DNA of 10,403 nt, from the NCBI GenBank assembly GCA_031256115.1, contig JAIRRF010000164.1, positions 1 through 10,403 on the forward strand, written 5' to 3'. Below, one piece after another: positions 1 to 6,030 of the stretch. Under the pieces are notes generated by a model. That model did not search any database. It was not told the origin of the DNA and saw only the letters and a program-made list of their open reading frames with translations. The stretch's first letter is position 1, and every line of letters begins with the position of its first letter. The stretch is from Treponema sp. GTDB lineage: Bacteria > Spirochaetota > Spirochaetia > Treponematales > Breznakiellaceae. The position numbers and the translations under genes were made by a program.

Positions 1-47
1 AATGGCTGAGTATGAAAAAAGGGCCGGAATAGACCACCATTTTTGGG

Positions 48-145
48 TGGAGTTTACGAAGCAAACTCCCAAGAAAAAAAGAACCCCGAAGATTAATGCG
101 TGGAGTTTGCGAAGTAAACTCCCAAGAAAAAAAAGAACCCCGAAG
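48..145. repeat. Tandem 53-bp duplication of palindrome plus half-terminator
   Basis: Two imperfect direct copies start at 48 and 101, a period of 53 bases. Each has a palindrome with arms GGAGTTT and AAACTCC around a 7-nt centre (49-69 and 102-122). An A-rich tract and the string GAACCCCGAAG follow. The palindrome centres differ at two symmetric positions (A/C in copy 1, G/T in copy 2). Copy 2 runs into the complete terminator hairpin at 135-150. Copy 1 has only the same half of that hairpin and then diverges (GATTAATGCG), so it looks like a decayed duplicate. Bases 1-47 show no gene, only a weak 5-bp hairpin (34-38 with 46-50). The duplication is read directly from sequence. Its origin as a mobile or REP-like element is inference. 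Confidence 0.75.
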
Positions 146-158
146 GGTTCTTTTTTTT
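127..158 (-). terminator. Intrinsic terminator of tRNA-Glu
   Basis: On the minus strand, just past the tRNA 3' end, a perfect 6-bp stem (GAACCC with GGGTTC, 135-140 and 145-150) closes a 4-nt TTCG loop. An 8-T run follows, and eight A's lie on the 5' side. The A and T tracts extend the stem, so the structure is nearly symmetric and could stop transcription from either direction. Confidence 0.88.
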
Positions 159-160
159 CG

Positions 161-232
161 CATCTCCTGGGGGAATCGAACCCCCGTTGCGAGGATGAAA
201 ACCTCGTGTCCTAACCCCTAGACGAAGGAGAC
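161..232 (-). tRNA. tRNA-Glu (anticodon TTC)
   Basis: The minus strand folds into a full 72-nt cloverleaf. The 7-bp acceptor is GTCTCCT with AGGAGAT, including a G-U first pair. The D arm is GTCT/GGAC with an 8-nt loop. The anticodon stem is CGAGG/CCTCG around TTTTCAT, which gives anticodon TTC. The variable loop is 4 nt. The T arm is GGGGG/CCCCC around TTCGATT, and the discriminator is G. No CCA is encoded (CGA follows), so CCA must be added after transcription. The G1-U72 pair is unusual. The gene has its own promoter at 316-344 and a terminator at 127-158. Confidence 0.95.
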
Positions 233-309
233 TCGCAATGACCTAAAGGTCATTGCTTGGCTGACCATGCAAGTTTTTCAAACTTTTCGGTCACCGCCAG
301 ATTCTGGCT
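233..309 (-). other. Structured 5' leader of pre-tRNA-Glu (three hairpins)
   Basis: If transcription starts about 7 nt after the -10 box at 316-321, the precursor carries roughly 77 nt before the mature tRNA, packed with inverted repeats. From 5' to 3' on the minus strand they are a short palindrome at 296-308 (GCCAG with CTGGC in plus-strand reading), the 32-nt palindrome at 262-293, and a perfect 9-bp hairpin at 235-256 (GCAATGACC, 4-nt loop, GGTCATTGC). The last ends only two bases before the tRNA. Alternative pairings exist: TGGC at 258-261 can pair with GCCA at 296-299, and the repeated GACC/GGTC strings can swap partners. RNase P would have to cleave right beside the last hairpin. No coding capacity is seen. 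Confidence 0.6.
262..293 (+). repeat. 32-nt palindromic element, copy A (intergenic)
   Basis: On the plus strand the outer arms TGACC and GGTCA enclose an inner hairpin with arms AAGTTT and AAACTT and loop TTC. Of its 32 bases, 27 match the reverse complement of 7451-7482, including a 21-base identical core at 270-290. One difference is a matched swap of an outer pair (A-T here, T-A there), so the stem is kept. Three other differences weaken pairing in this copy. It sits in the tRNA-Glu leader. Confidence 0.8.
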
Positions 310-315
310 AAACTG

Positions 316-344
316 AATATACAAAAATTCGGGTTTTGGGTCAA
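316..344 (-). promoter_or_regulatory. Sigma-70-type promoter for tRNA-Glu
   Basis: On the minus strand a -35 box TTGACC (339-344) and a -10 box TATATT (316-321) are separated by exactly 17 bases. The expected start is near 308-310, next to the first leader hairpin. It lies only 32 bases after the stop codon of the preceding gene, and no terminator is visible between them, so some tRNA precursor may also come from readthrough. Confidence 0.75.
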
Positions 345-376
345 TGGTTCATCCGCCGCTTTTGTCAACACTACTT

Positions 377-1624
377 TCATCCCAGCATTTTAAGTTTTTC
401 CAAAAGAAGTGAACGGAAGCGGCCGGCGCTGGGAGAATCCGGTTCCAGGGCTAAAGATGTTTCACAATCCGCCAGCGCGGCGGGGTAGTCTTCCAGGTGG
501 TAATATGCCTGTCCCCGGCGGTAGAGGGTAAAGGGCTGGTAGGGATTTATCTCGAGGGACAGTGTAAAATCGTCTATGGCTTCCTGATATTGCCGTAGTA
601 CCGACTTAACTACCCCCCGGTAATATGCGGCTTTGTAGGATCTTTCGTCCGCTTCCAGGGATTTACTAAAGTCTGTAATGGCATCGGCATACCTGGATTG
701 GGCAAAGTTTGCCATACCCCGATGTTTGTAGATCATGGTACGAGTTATGGGATCCGTTTTCATTTCAAGGATCCGGGTATAATAGGCTATGGCATCGCTA
801 AACCGGTTCTTATTGTGGGCAGAAAGGGCATACAGAAGAAGATCATCCACTGTAGCATGTTTATCTGCAATGGGTTCCGGTTCAGTCGCAGAAGGTCTGT
901 CGCCGTCCCGGTTTTCGCAAAAGAGGATCCCATCGGTGGCTTCTTCGATTTTTCGGAAAAATGAATATCTTCGTTTGTCCAATTCACTGTTAAGTTGACG
1001 TTGGTAGCTGCGAATTTCCTGGAATATATTGTCTGCAAGAGAAAGGCTGGCATTTACCGCCGCAAGACGCCGTTTCATGGGATCATCAAAAGGAGTAAAT
1101 TCAGCCTTGTATACCAGTTCATGTTCTACTTCGGCCCAGGCATCCTGTAGAATTGTCCGGATCTGAATTTCTGCCGCCGTTGCGCCGCAGTCTCCCCATT
1201 TTGTCAATAAGCTTTGCGGTATTTCGATTAAAAGGTGAACCGATTCATAGCCAAATTCTTTAAAACTAAAGTGAGCTCCTTTCCGGTCCAGTTCGATAAT
1301 AACAAAGTTATCCCTGATTAGTTTTTCCACCGCCGATTGGTCTTCCAAAAAAGGACAGACAACCCGAAAAGCGATTAAATCGGTAATCAACGGCTGTTTG
1401 CCGGGATCTTCCTTCAGAAGATTAAGTAATTTTTTAAAATAACTGTCAAATTCCTTAACCCGGCCTTTTACTGTTGGACGGGAAGGAAGGGCATGAACCA
1501 CCGATTCCACGGCTTCAATTAATTCTTTGGTTATACCATCCCTGGATATTCTTGATCTTTCATATTGTTCAAAAAATTGAGTCCGGGAAAGAAGTTCGAA
1601 AGCCATGACCGGTTTGTCACTCAT
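377..1624 (-). CDS. RelA/SpoT-family (p)ppGpp synthetase-like protein with C-terminal TPRs
   Basis: This 415-residue protein has a RelA/SpoT nucleotidyltransferase domain at about residues 45-175. It shows KGRVK (53-57), the substrate-site Asp in TDLIAFRV (81-88), GYESVH (125-130, matching the family's GYRSLH), catalytic Glu152 in EIQIRT, and WAEVEH (163-168). No HD hydrolase domain precedes it, and it lacks the TGS/ACT regions of long RelA/SpoT. It therefore resembles small alarmone synthetases, which transfer pyrophosphate from ATP to GDP or GTP. About four TPR-like repeats fill residues 263-398, suggesting partner-controlled activity. The protein looks cytoplasmic, with no signal peptide or membrane segment. 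The chosen ATG (1622-1624) has no Shine-Dalgarno sequence, and Met7 is an alternative start without one either. The upstream frame closes at a TAA with no other start. Some toxin families share this fold and modify tRNA instead, so the product is not proven. Confidence 0.88.
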   Translation of the reverse strand: MSDKPVMAFELLSRTQFFEQYERSRISRDGITKELIEAVESVVHALPSRPTVKGRVKEFDSYFKKLLNLLKEDPGKQPLITDLIAFRVVCPFLEDQSAVEKLIRDNFVIIELDRKGAHFSFKEFGYESVHLLIEIPQSLLTKWGDCGATAAEIQIRTILQDAWAEVEHELVYKAEFTPFDDPMKRRLAAVNASLSLADNIFQEIRSYQRQLNSELDKRRYSFFRKIEEATDGILFCENRDGDRPSATEPEPIADKHATVDDLLLYALSAHNKNRFSDAIAYYTRILEMKTDPITRTMIYKHRGMANFAQSRYADAITDFSKSLEADERSYKAAYYRGVVKSVLRQYQEAIDDFTLSLEINPYQPFTLYRRGQAYYHLEDYPAALADCETSLALEPDSPSAGRFRSLLLEKLKMLG

Positions 1625-1627
1625 AAG

Positions 1628-1633
1628 ATTATA
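1628..1633 (-). promoter_or_regulatory. Candidate -10 box inside terminator T-tract
   Basis: A perfect TATAAT on the minus strand overlaps the last base of the flaA terminator T-run and ends three bases before the ATG at 1624. Initiation 6-7 nt downstream would start the mRNA at or within a base or two of the ATG, giving a leaderless transcript. No good -35 is seen: the hexamer at 17-bp spacing is AAAAGT. The call rests on the -10 box and on the absence of a ribosome binding site. Confidence 0.4.
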
Positions 1634-1675
1634 AAAAAAGCTGTCTGACCACTTTTAAAATGGCCAGACAGCTTT
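1633..1675 (-). terminator. Strong intrinsic terminator of flaA
   Basis: On the minus strand a 15-bp stem (1661-1675 with 1637-1651, one G-U pair, core AAAGCTGTCTG / CAGACAGCTTT) closes a 9-nt loop. A 7-T run follows, partly paired in the stem. It begins 20 bases after the flaA stop codon. Readthrough would enter the alarmone synthetase gene at once. Confidence 0.93.
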
Positions 1676-1695
1676 ATTAAGTTTAATACCCGGTA

Positions 1696-2754
1696 CTAGT
1701 TAGTGCCGCCATCTTTTGAGGGCGATTGGGTAAAAGCGGATTCGGTGGCCTTTTTCTGCTGTTCAAGATACTGGAGAATCTGATTCTCGCCGAAACGGCT
1801 CATTTCCCACCTTTTCTTTGCATCCTCACGCCGGCCTATAATATGCCACAGACCTTCGTCGTTGATGTCCCTGTCCGGATCAAGCACAGCTTTGTCGTAG
1901 ATGATCTTTACATCCCGGAAATAGGTAATAAAGTCTCCGCCGATTTTATCTGCATCCCGTTTAATTAGGAAACCGCCAAATTTAACAAAAGGGGTTGCCG
2001 TGGGATACAGGGGCTCAAGCCGGAGTTCCCGGTTTCGTACTTCCTGTATGTATGCGGGATTGATCCAAATGACATCACGCCAGCCGTCGAAATTCAGGTA
2101 ATCCACATGGAACATCTTTTCGTTGCCGTTGTTGTCGATAAGGATAACTGACAGGCTATGGGGAAAATTCAGGCCGTATACATGAACGGCTACTTGTTTA
2201 ATTGCACCCACATTTTTAACTACTCCAAAGGCCTGCTTGACCCCTTCCACGTCGCCGTCGGCAGTTCCTTCAAAACGGGAACGTTGTGAAGAATCACTGC
2301 TTTCAGGTTCAGCGACTTCCCCGGCATCGCTTATTGTTGAAAAATCGTAGGCAGGAATTTCAAAGGGAGGCTTGATAAAGGCATTGGAATTCCAGGGTTC
2401 CGTAGGGAAACTAATCCTTACGCCCATTACAGTTCCATACAGCTTGGATTCAGCTTCATCTACATACGAGTTGATTTCCCGAATGGAGGACCTGGCGGAA
2501 GAATTAAGCCTGACCGTCCAGTTCTTCAGGGCAAGAGAGGTTCTCATCATTCCCTTTTGCTCTTGGGTGAAACTCGCACCTGCTTTAGCGCCATAATCCA
2601 TTAATGTTGCCCTGTTTTGGGTCATTTCTGAATCCTGCCCAGGCGCGGGAATTATGTCCCTTGCGAACTTGGTAAAATCAATAAGTACCGCTTCGTCAGC
2701 AAATAACCCTACTGCCGCCAACATGACGACTACAAGAATGAATATCCGTTTCAT
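1696..2754 (-). CDS. flaA: Periplasmic flagellar filament outer-layer (sheath) protein FlaA
   Basis: FlaA coats the FlaB core of spirochete periplasmic flagella and affects filament stiffness and helical shape. The 352-residue product begins with a cleavable signal peptide: positive MKR, a hydrophobic run, and a likely cut after LFA at residue 19, leaving DEAVLIDF. Conserved treponemal FlaA segments follow, such as MTQNRATLMDYGAKAGASF, ALKNWTVRLNSSARS, GVVKNVGAIKQVAVHVYG, YLNFDGWRDVIWINPAYI and IGGDFITYFRDVKIIYDKAVLDP. The length matches the T. pallidum protein (about 350). The ATG at 2754 has GGAG seven bases upstream. A nearby out-of-frame ATG at 2758 is too close to the ribosome site. It has its own promoter (2795-2823) and terminator (1633-1675), so it can be expressed apart from the upstream operon. 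Confidence 0.96.
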   Translation of the reverse strand: MKRIFILVVVMLAAVGLFADEAVLIDFTKFARDIIPAPGQDSEMTQNRATLMDYGAKAGASFTQEQKGMMRTSLALKNWTVRLNSSARSSIREINSYVDEAESKLYGTVMGVRISFPTEPWNSNAFIKPPFEIPAYDFSTISDAGEVAEPESSDSSQRSRFEGTADGDVEGVKQAFGVVKNVGAIKQVAVHVYGLNFPHSLSVILIDNNGNEKMFHVDYLNFDGWRDVIWINPAYIQEVRNRELRLEPLYPTATPFVKFGGFLIKRDADKIGGDFITYFRDVKIIYDKAVLDPDRDINDEGLWHIIGRREDAKKRWEMSRFGENQILQYLEQQKKATESAFTQSPSKDGGTN

Positions 2755-2794
2755 TCATATTCTCCTTTACATAACCAGTTATAAAGATACATAT

Positions 2795-2823
2795 AGCATA
2801 TATGATCCAAAATTGTTTGTCAA
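2795..2823 (-). promoter_or_regulatory. Sigma-70-type promoter of flaA
   Basis: A perfect -35 TTGACA (2818-2823) is followed after 17 bases by -10 TATGCT (2795-2800) on the minus strand. This predicts a start near 2788 and a leader of about 34 bases containing GGAG. Housekeeping-type rather than sigma-28-type sequence fits flaA as I recall it in other treponemes. The region is AT-rich compared with the flanking genes. Confidence 0.82.
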
Positions 2824-2832
2824 TAGATTATC

Positions 2833-2853
2833 GGCAGAATCTGTTATTCTGCC
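2833..2853 (-). other. Hairpin overlapping the GerMN-gene stop codon
   Basis: Perfect 8-bp arms GGCAGAAT and ATTCTGCC enclose a 5-nt loop, and the stop codon (2844-2846) lies in the structure. No T-run follows, so it is a poor intrinsic terminator. It could protect the mRNA end or weakly separate the operon from flaA, whose -35 box starts ten bases downstream. Confidence 0.5.
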
Positions 2854-3317
2854 CTAAAGAATTTTTCAAATTCGCCGAAAAAAACTTCATTTCCGCCGAC
2901 AAAGAGCTTTACATCTTTTACGGCCCTAAAATTACGTCTGATCCCCTGGTTTAAGGTTAAAAAACTATCAAAAAGGGGCTTTCCCCCCTGGACGGAAAAG
3001 GCAGCATCCCCGGAGAAATCGGCGTATACCGTCCTGTCCCTGTACATAAAAGAATCAAGCTTCGTACCGGTGGTCACCAGCGGAACCAGATCCAATGAAA
3101 CAGGGCCTAAAATTAACTCCTCTACATAGGATTTGATGTCTTTCTCCAATGAACCGGTCCTACGGAGCATACGATCTTCCACTACGGAACGGTTATTGTC
3201 ATAGGAAAAAAACTCGAAGGTTCGTCGGGAAAGGTTTAAGCGGCTCATCTCAATAAAAGCAAATACGATTAAAACCGATAAATATGCGAAGCGGCGAATT
3301 TGTCTAAAATTTACCAA
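2844..3317 (-). CDS. Membrane-anchored GerMN-domain protein
   Basis: This 157-residue protein has a short basic N-terminus and one hydrophobic segment at about residues 10-23 (AYLSVLIVFAFIEM), then an extracytoplasmic domain. Residues 58-147 fit a GerMN (spore-germination/sporulation) domain: YVEELILGPVSLDLVPLVTTGTKLDSF, then TVYADFSGD, a helical stretch (LFDSFLTLNQGI) and VKLFVGGNEV. GerMN domains recur in envelope proteins near amidases and are thought to assist cell-wall complexes, not germination as such. The start is TTG at 3317 with GGGGGA just upstream. The gap to the G-run is short (about four bases), but a later start at Met24 would lose the anchor. The amidase gene ends 32 bases upstream. 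I recall a small membrane protein between an amidase and flaA in T. pallidum, which fits. Confidence 0.8.
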   Translation of the reverse strand: MVNFRQIRRFAYLSVLIVFAFIEMSRLNLSRRTFEFFSYDNNRSVVEDRMLRRTGSLEKDIKSYVEELILGPVSLDLVPLVTTGTKLDSFMYRDRTVYADFSGDAAFSVQGGKPLFDSFLTLNQGIRRNFRAVKDVKLFVGGNEVFFGEFEKFFRAE

Positions 3318-3334
3318 AGATCCCCCGATTTTCA

Positions 3335-3354
3335 GGTAACGACTCGCTGTTACC
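3335..3354 (-). other. Hairpin between amidase stop and GerMN start
   Basis: Six-base arms GGTAAC and GTTACC enclose 8 nt. The amidase stop codon TAA (3350-3352) is in one arm, and the next gene's GGGGGA ribosome site starts 8 bases after the structure. It may influence translation of the TTG-started gene. There is no T-run, so it is not a terminator. Confidence 0.4.
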
Positions 3355-4429
3355 GGTTGGAGGCAGTATAGCCTCCGGATCGTTCAAATTCAGTTACAAA
3401 ATCAGCGATTCCTTTATATAACGATTCGGCAAAAAGTTTCAAGTACTCTTCATCAATCAGGAGCTTTGCGTCTTCGATATTTGACAGAAAACCCAGTTCC
3501 ACAAGGACCGCCGGCATACGGGCATTCCGAACAACATAAAAATTTTCCGCCTTAAGCCCCCGGGAGGGAATACGGCTTCCCAGGGCTTCCCTGAAACGAT
3601 TCAAAATAAATCGGCCAATCCGTGTACTTTCGGACAGAAATTCAGCCTGGAGCATATCATTTATGATATGGCTGATTCCTGCGTATTTTTCCCGGTCGAC
3701 AAGTTCCCTCTCGGTTTCCGGAGGCAGGTACCAGACCTCATAACCCCGGGCATTTACGCTGCGGGATGCATTGGCATGGATTGAAACGTATATGATAGCT
3801 TCATTGTCTTTAAGCGGTACCGTATTTGCAATGTTTACCCTGCTTTCCAGGCTTGGGTAGGTGTCTCCGGTTCTGGTAAGAAGTATCTTTTTTCCCGGAT
3901 AAGCGGCGTTCAGGAAGGCAGACAGTTTAGATGCAACCGACAGGGTTATATCTTTTTCTCGTAATTTAACAGTTTTTCCTGTTATAGTGTGGGTCGCTTC
4001 GGCTCCCGGATCCCGGCCTCCATGACCAGGATCGATAATAATAGCCGCAATACGGAAATGATGGTCGTCAACAGGAGTCAATCCCGGAGCAGGGGGCAAA
4101 AAAGCCCCCTTTGCTGTGTTTAGAAATGCTTCGGGAAAACGGAGATTTCCTTTTTCAACATACGGAAGAGTTATTGAAATGATTTCCTGACTGTTAATCA
4201 GGACTAAACCCTGCTCTCCCGGAGAACCTGAATAAAATTTCAGGCGATTTTCTCCTTTGTATAATATGCCGGAAGCAAAAAGGGGATCCCAGCTCAGGGT
4301 AACACCTAGTTCTTTTAAAGTTTCATCCAGAGAAAAACTTTTGCCGGAGTAAGTTCTTCCATCCTGGGCCTGAGCCGACGAAAAAAATACAAAAAGCAAT
4401 GTAATAACAAAGACGATTCTTAATCTCAT
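3350..4429 (-). CDS. N-acetylmuramoyl-L-alanine amidase (Amidase_3/AmiC type)
   Basis: The enzyme cuts the bond between N-acetylmuramic acid and L-alanine in peptidoglycan, in the periplasm. Residues 1-21 form a signal peptide (MRLRIVFVITLLFVFFSSAQA, likely cut before QDGR). A small mostly beta N-terminal domain covers about 22-115. The zinc amidase domain runs from about 127 to 347. Expected zinc and catalytic residues are present: His136 in DPGHGG, Glu158 in REKD, His218 in SIHAN and Glu311 in VELGFLSN. The 359 residues are complete. The ATG overlaps the upstream ATP-grasp stop codon in ATGA, with AAGGG five bases before it, so translation is probably coupled. Cell division, or opening the wall for periplasmic flagella, are plausible roles. 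The location beside flaA favours either, but neither is shown. Confidence 0.94.
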   Translation of the reverse strand: MRLRIVFVITLLFVFFSSAQAQDGRTYSGKSFSLDETLKELGVTLSWDPLFASGILYKGENRLKFYSGSPGEQGLVLINSQEIISITLPYVEKGNLRFPEAFLNTAKGAFLPPAPGLTPVDDHHFRIAAIIIDPGHGGRDPGAEATHTITGKTVKLREKDITLSVASKLSAFLNAAYPGKKILLTRTGDTYPSLESRVNIANTVPLKDNEAIIYVSIHANASRSVNARGYEVWYLPPETERELVDREKYAGISHIINDMLQAEFLSESTRIGRFILNRFREALGSRIPSRGLKAENFYVVRNARMPAVLVELGFLSNIEDAKLLIDEEYLKLFAESLYKGIADFVTEFERSGGYTASNR

Positions 4430-6030
4430 GGTATCCCTTCGCTTAAAGACTGGCTGTCAAGATAATAAACCGCTCCCTGATACCCGCCCCGGATAAGGGC
4501 AGTCCAAAATTCCCGACCTAATATTGGCTCAAATGAACTACCGGATGAATTCCCGTACCTTTCCTTTAATTCCAGGCCGCTAAGCTTTTCTACGGCTTCC
4601 ATGGTTTCTTTAAGACTCCTTCCCATATAATCGGTTAAATTTGATTCGGTAAAAGCGGGAAAAGGAATAATTGCCCGTACAGTGCCAATGGAACCGGCTG
4701 TCATGACAGTACCAGGCGCAATTTTTGCAAGTTGTTCCAGCAAACCAGCATCCAGAACATAGGCAGGAGGCGGAAAAATACGAACTGTTTCGATGGGCCC
4801 CGCAAGAAATTTTTCTGTTTCCATATCCGGGGCAGCCAAACGGATTAGAACCATTTTAACAGCTTTTTCCGCCGCTTGTACTGCTGTCAGCCTGTCCGCC
4901 GACGCAGAGATAAGGTTTCCCGCCTTGGAAACATTGTTTTCTGGAAAAGAAATACGGTTTCCCGGTCCGGTCCTAAGGAAAAGATCCTTGATCCCCGGAA
5001 CATTCCGGGCTGTATCAAGCCCCTCGATGGAACGGACCAGGCCGGGAATGGAAATAAATGCCCGTTCAGCGCTGGTCCAGTTCCTGCCCGGATTAAGCCC
5101 CTTGGGTTTTTTCCCCAGGGCAATGTAAAGAGCTCCCTTTGCGGGATTCATCCCTGATGCGTAGGGGTAGGTCCAGCCGGACATGAACCCTCCCGAAAGC
5201 CGTGCCGCTATCTCGCCAATCATGGGGCCTTTTGAAGTCAGTTTTATATCCCCTTTGGCGGCGCCATTATCGATTTTCAGGCTTTTTATCCCCCGGATAA
5301 ACAGATCAAGCAGACTTTTTTGATCTTTTAAGGAAATTGAACTGGGCATGGTATGACCCATTTCTATAAAATATGGGGGAAAAAAGATATGCCGGTCCGC
5401 AAGGCCGCAGATTGTTATCTCCCCCCGGTAAACAAGGGCATCTACGGAAAATTCCGGCCCTTCCATATATTCTTCCACAATTACCCTGCCGGAACGTGAA
5501 AAGCGCAGGGCCGTTTCCACCGCATCCCGGAGTTCCCCATTATTTTCTACTCTACGGCAGCCCCGGGAGCCCATATTGTCCACCGGTTTAACTACCACAG
5601 GGTAGGGGAAAGGTAATTCGATAGAGGCAGCTTCCCCGGAAAATACCATAAAAGCCGGGGATGGAAGGCCTGCTTCCCTGAACCGTTTTCTCATCCTTTC
5701 CTTGTCCGAAGCGTCCAGGGCTGTTTCGTGGGAAATTCCGGGCAGATTTAATTTTTCTGCCGCAAAAGCTACAGATGCGGAAAAGTCGGTTCCTGCAGTA
5801 ATCACCCCGTCCAGGCCACCATCAATTTTAAGTTTTTTGGCTAAGGTTTCGATTGTATGTATATCTTTTAAATCCACCTGTTCAAAACGGTCTGCTTCGG
5901 AAACCAGGGGCGCCAGGGGGTCGCCATCAATAACAATGGTTTCCAGACCCATCAATTTGGCGTTGTGAATAACAGGCCCCTGCATAATTCCCGCGCCGAG
6001 GATTAAAATACGTTTTTTTTTCTTAGCCAT
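4426..6030 (-). CDS. ATP-grasp ligase (carbamoyl-phosphate-synthase/PurK-like fold)
   Basis: ATP-grasp enzymes join a carboxylate to an amine or thiol through an acyl-phosphate. The N-terminal preATP-grasp domain starts with a Rossmann-like strand and glycine loop (ILILGAGIMQGPVI, residues 8-21). The ATP-grasp core is at about 105-310: Lys148 in VVVKPVDNMGSRG, VEEYMEGPEFSVD (185-197) and the Mg/phosphate site GEIAARLSGGF (272-282). Residues from about 415 to 534 form an extra C-terminal region I do not recognise. At 534 residues it is longer than a simple ATP-grasp ligase. The ATG has GGAG six bases upstream and overlaps the preceding gene by 8 bases. A run of nine A's encodes the lysines at 3-6. 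The substrate is unknown. Its position among sugar-activation genes suggests it adds an amino acid or acyl group to a sugar or carrier. Confidence 0.88.
   Translation of the reverse strand: MAKKKKRILILGAGIMQGPVIHNAKLMGLETIVIDGDPLAPLVSEADRFEQVDLKDIHTIETLAKKLKIDGGLDGVITAGTDFSASVAFAAEKLNLPGISHETALDASDKERMRKRFREAGLPSPAFMVFSGEAASIELPFPYPVVVKPVDNMGSRGCRRVENNGELRDAVETALRFSRSGRVIVEEYMEGPEFSVDALVYRGEITICGLADRHIFFPPYFIEMGHTMPSSISLKDQKSLLDLFIRGIKSLKIDNGAAKGDIKLTSKGPMIGEIAARLSGGFMSGWTYPYASGMNPAKGALYIALGKKPKGLNPGRNWTSAERAFISIPGLVRSIEGLDTARNVPGIKDLFLRTGPGNRISFPENNVSKAGNLISASADRLTAVQAAEKAVKMVLIRLAAPDMETEKFLAGPIETVRIFPPPAYVLDAGLLEQLAKIAPGTVMTAGSIGTVRAIIPFPAFTESNLTDYMGRSLKETMEAVEKLSGLELKERYGNSSGSSFEPILGREFWTALIRGGYQGAVYYLDSQSLSEGIP

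Noticed and set aside
2..214. Plus-strand open frame of 70 codons
   Set aside because: It runs antisense through the tRNA-Glu gene, its terminator and the tandem repeat. Its lysine-rich repeated peptide is only a reading of those repeats.
363..368. Perfect TTGACA on the minus strand upstream of the tRNA promoter
   Set aside because: No -10-like hexamer occurs at 16-18 bases. The TTGACC/TATATT pair just downstream is the better promoter.
4793..5157. Overlapping plus-strand frames of about 90-110 codons
   Set aside because: They are antisense to the ATP-grasp core, have low-complexity composition and no recognisable motif or ribosome site. They are shadows of a conserved gene.
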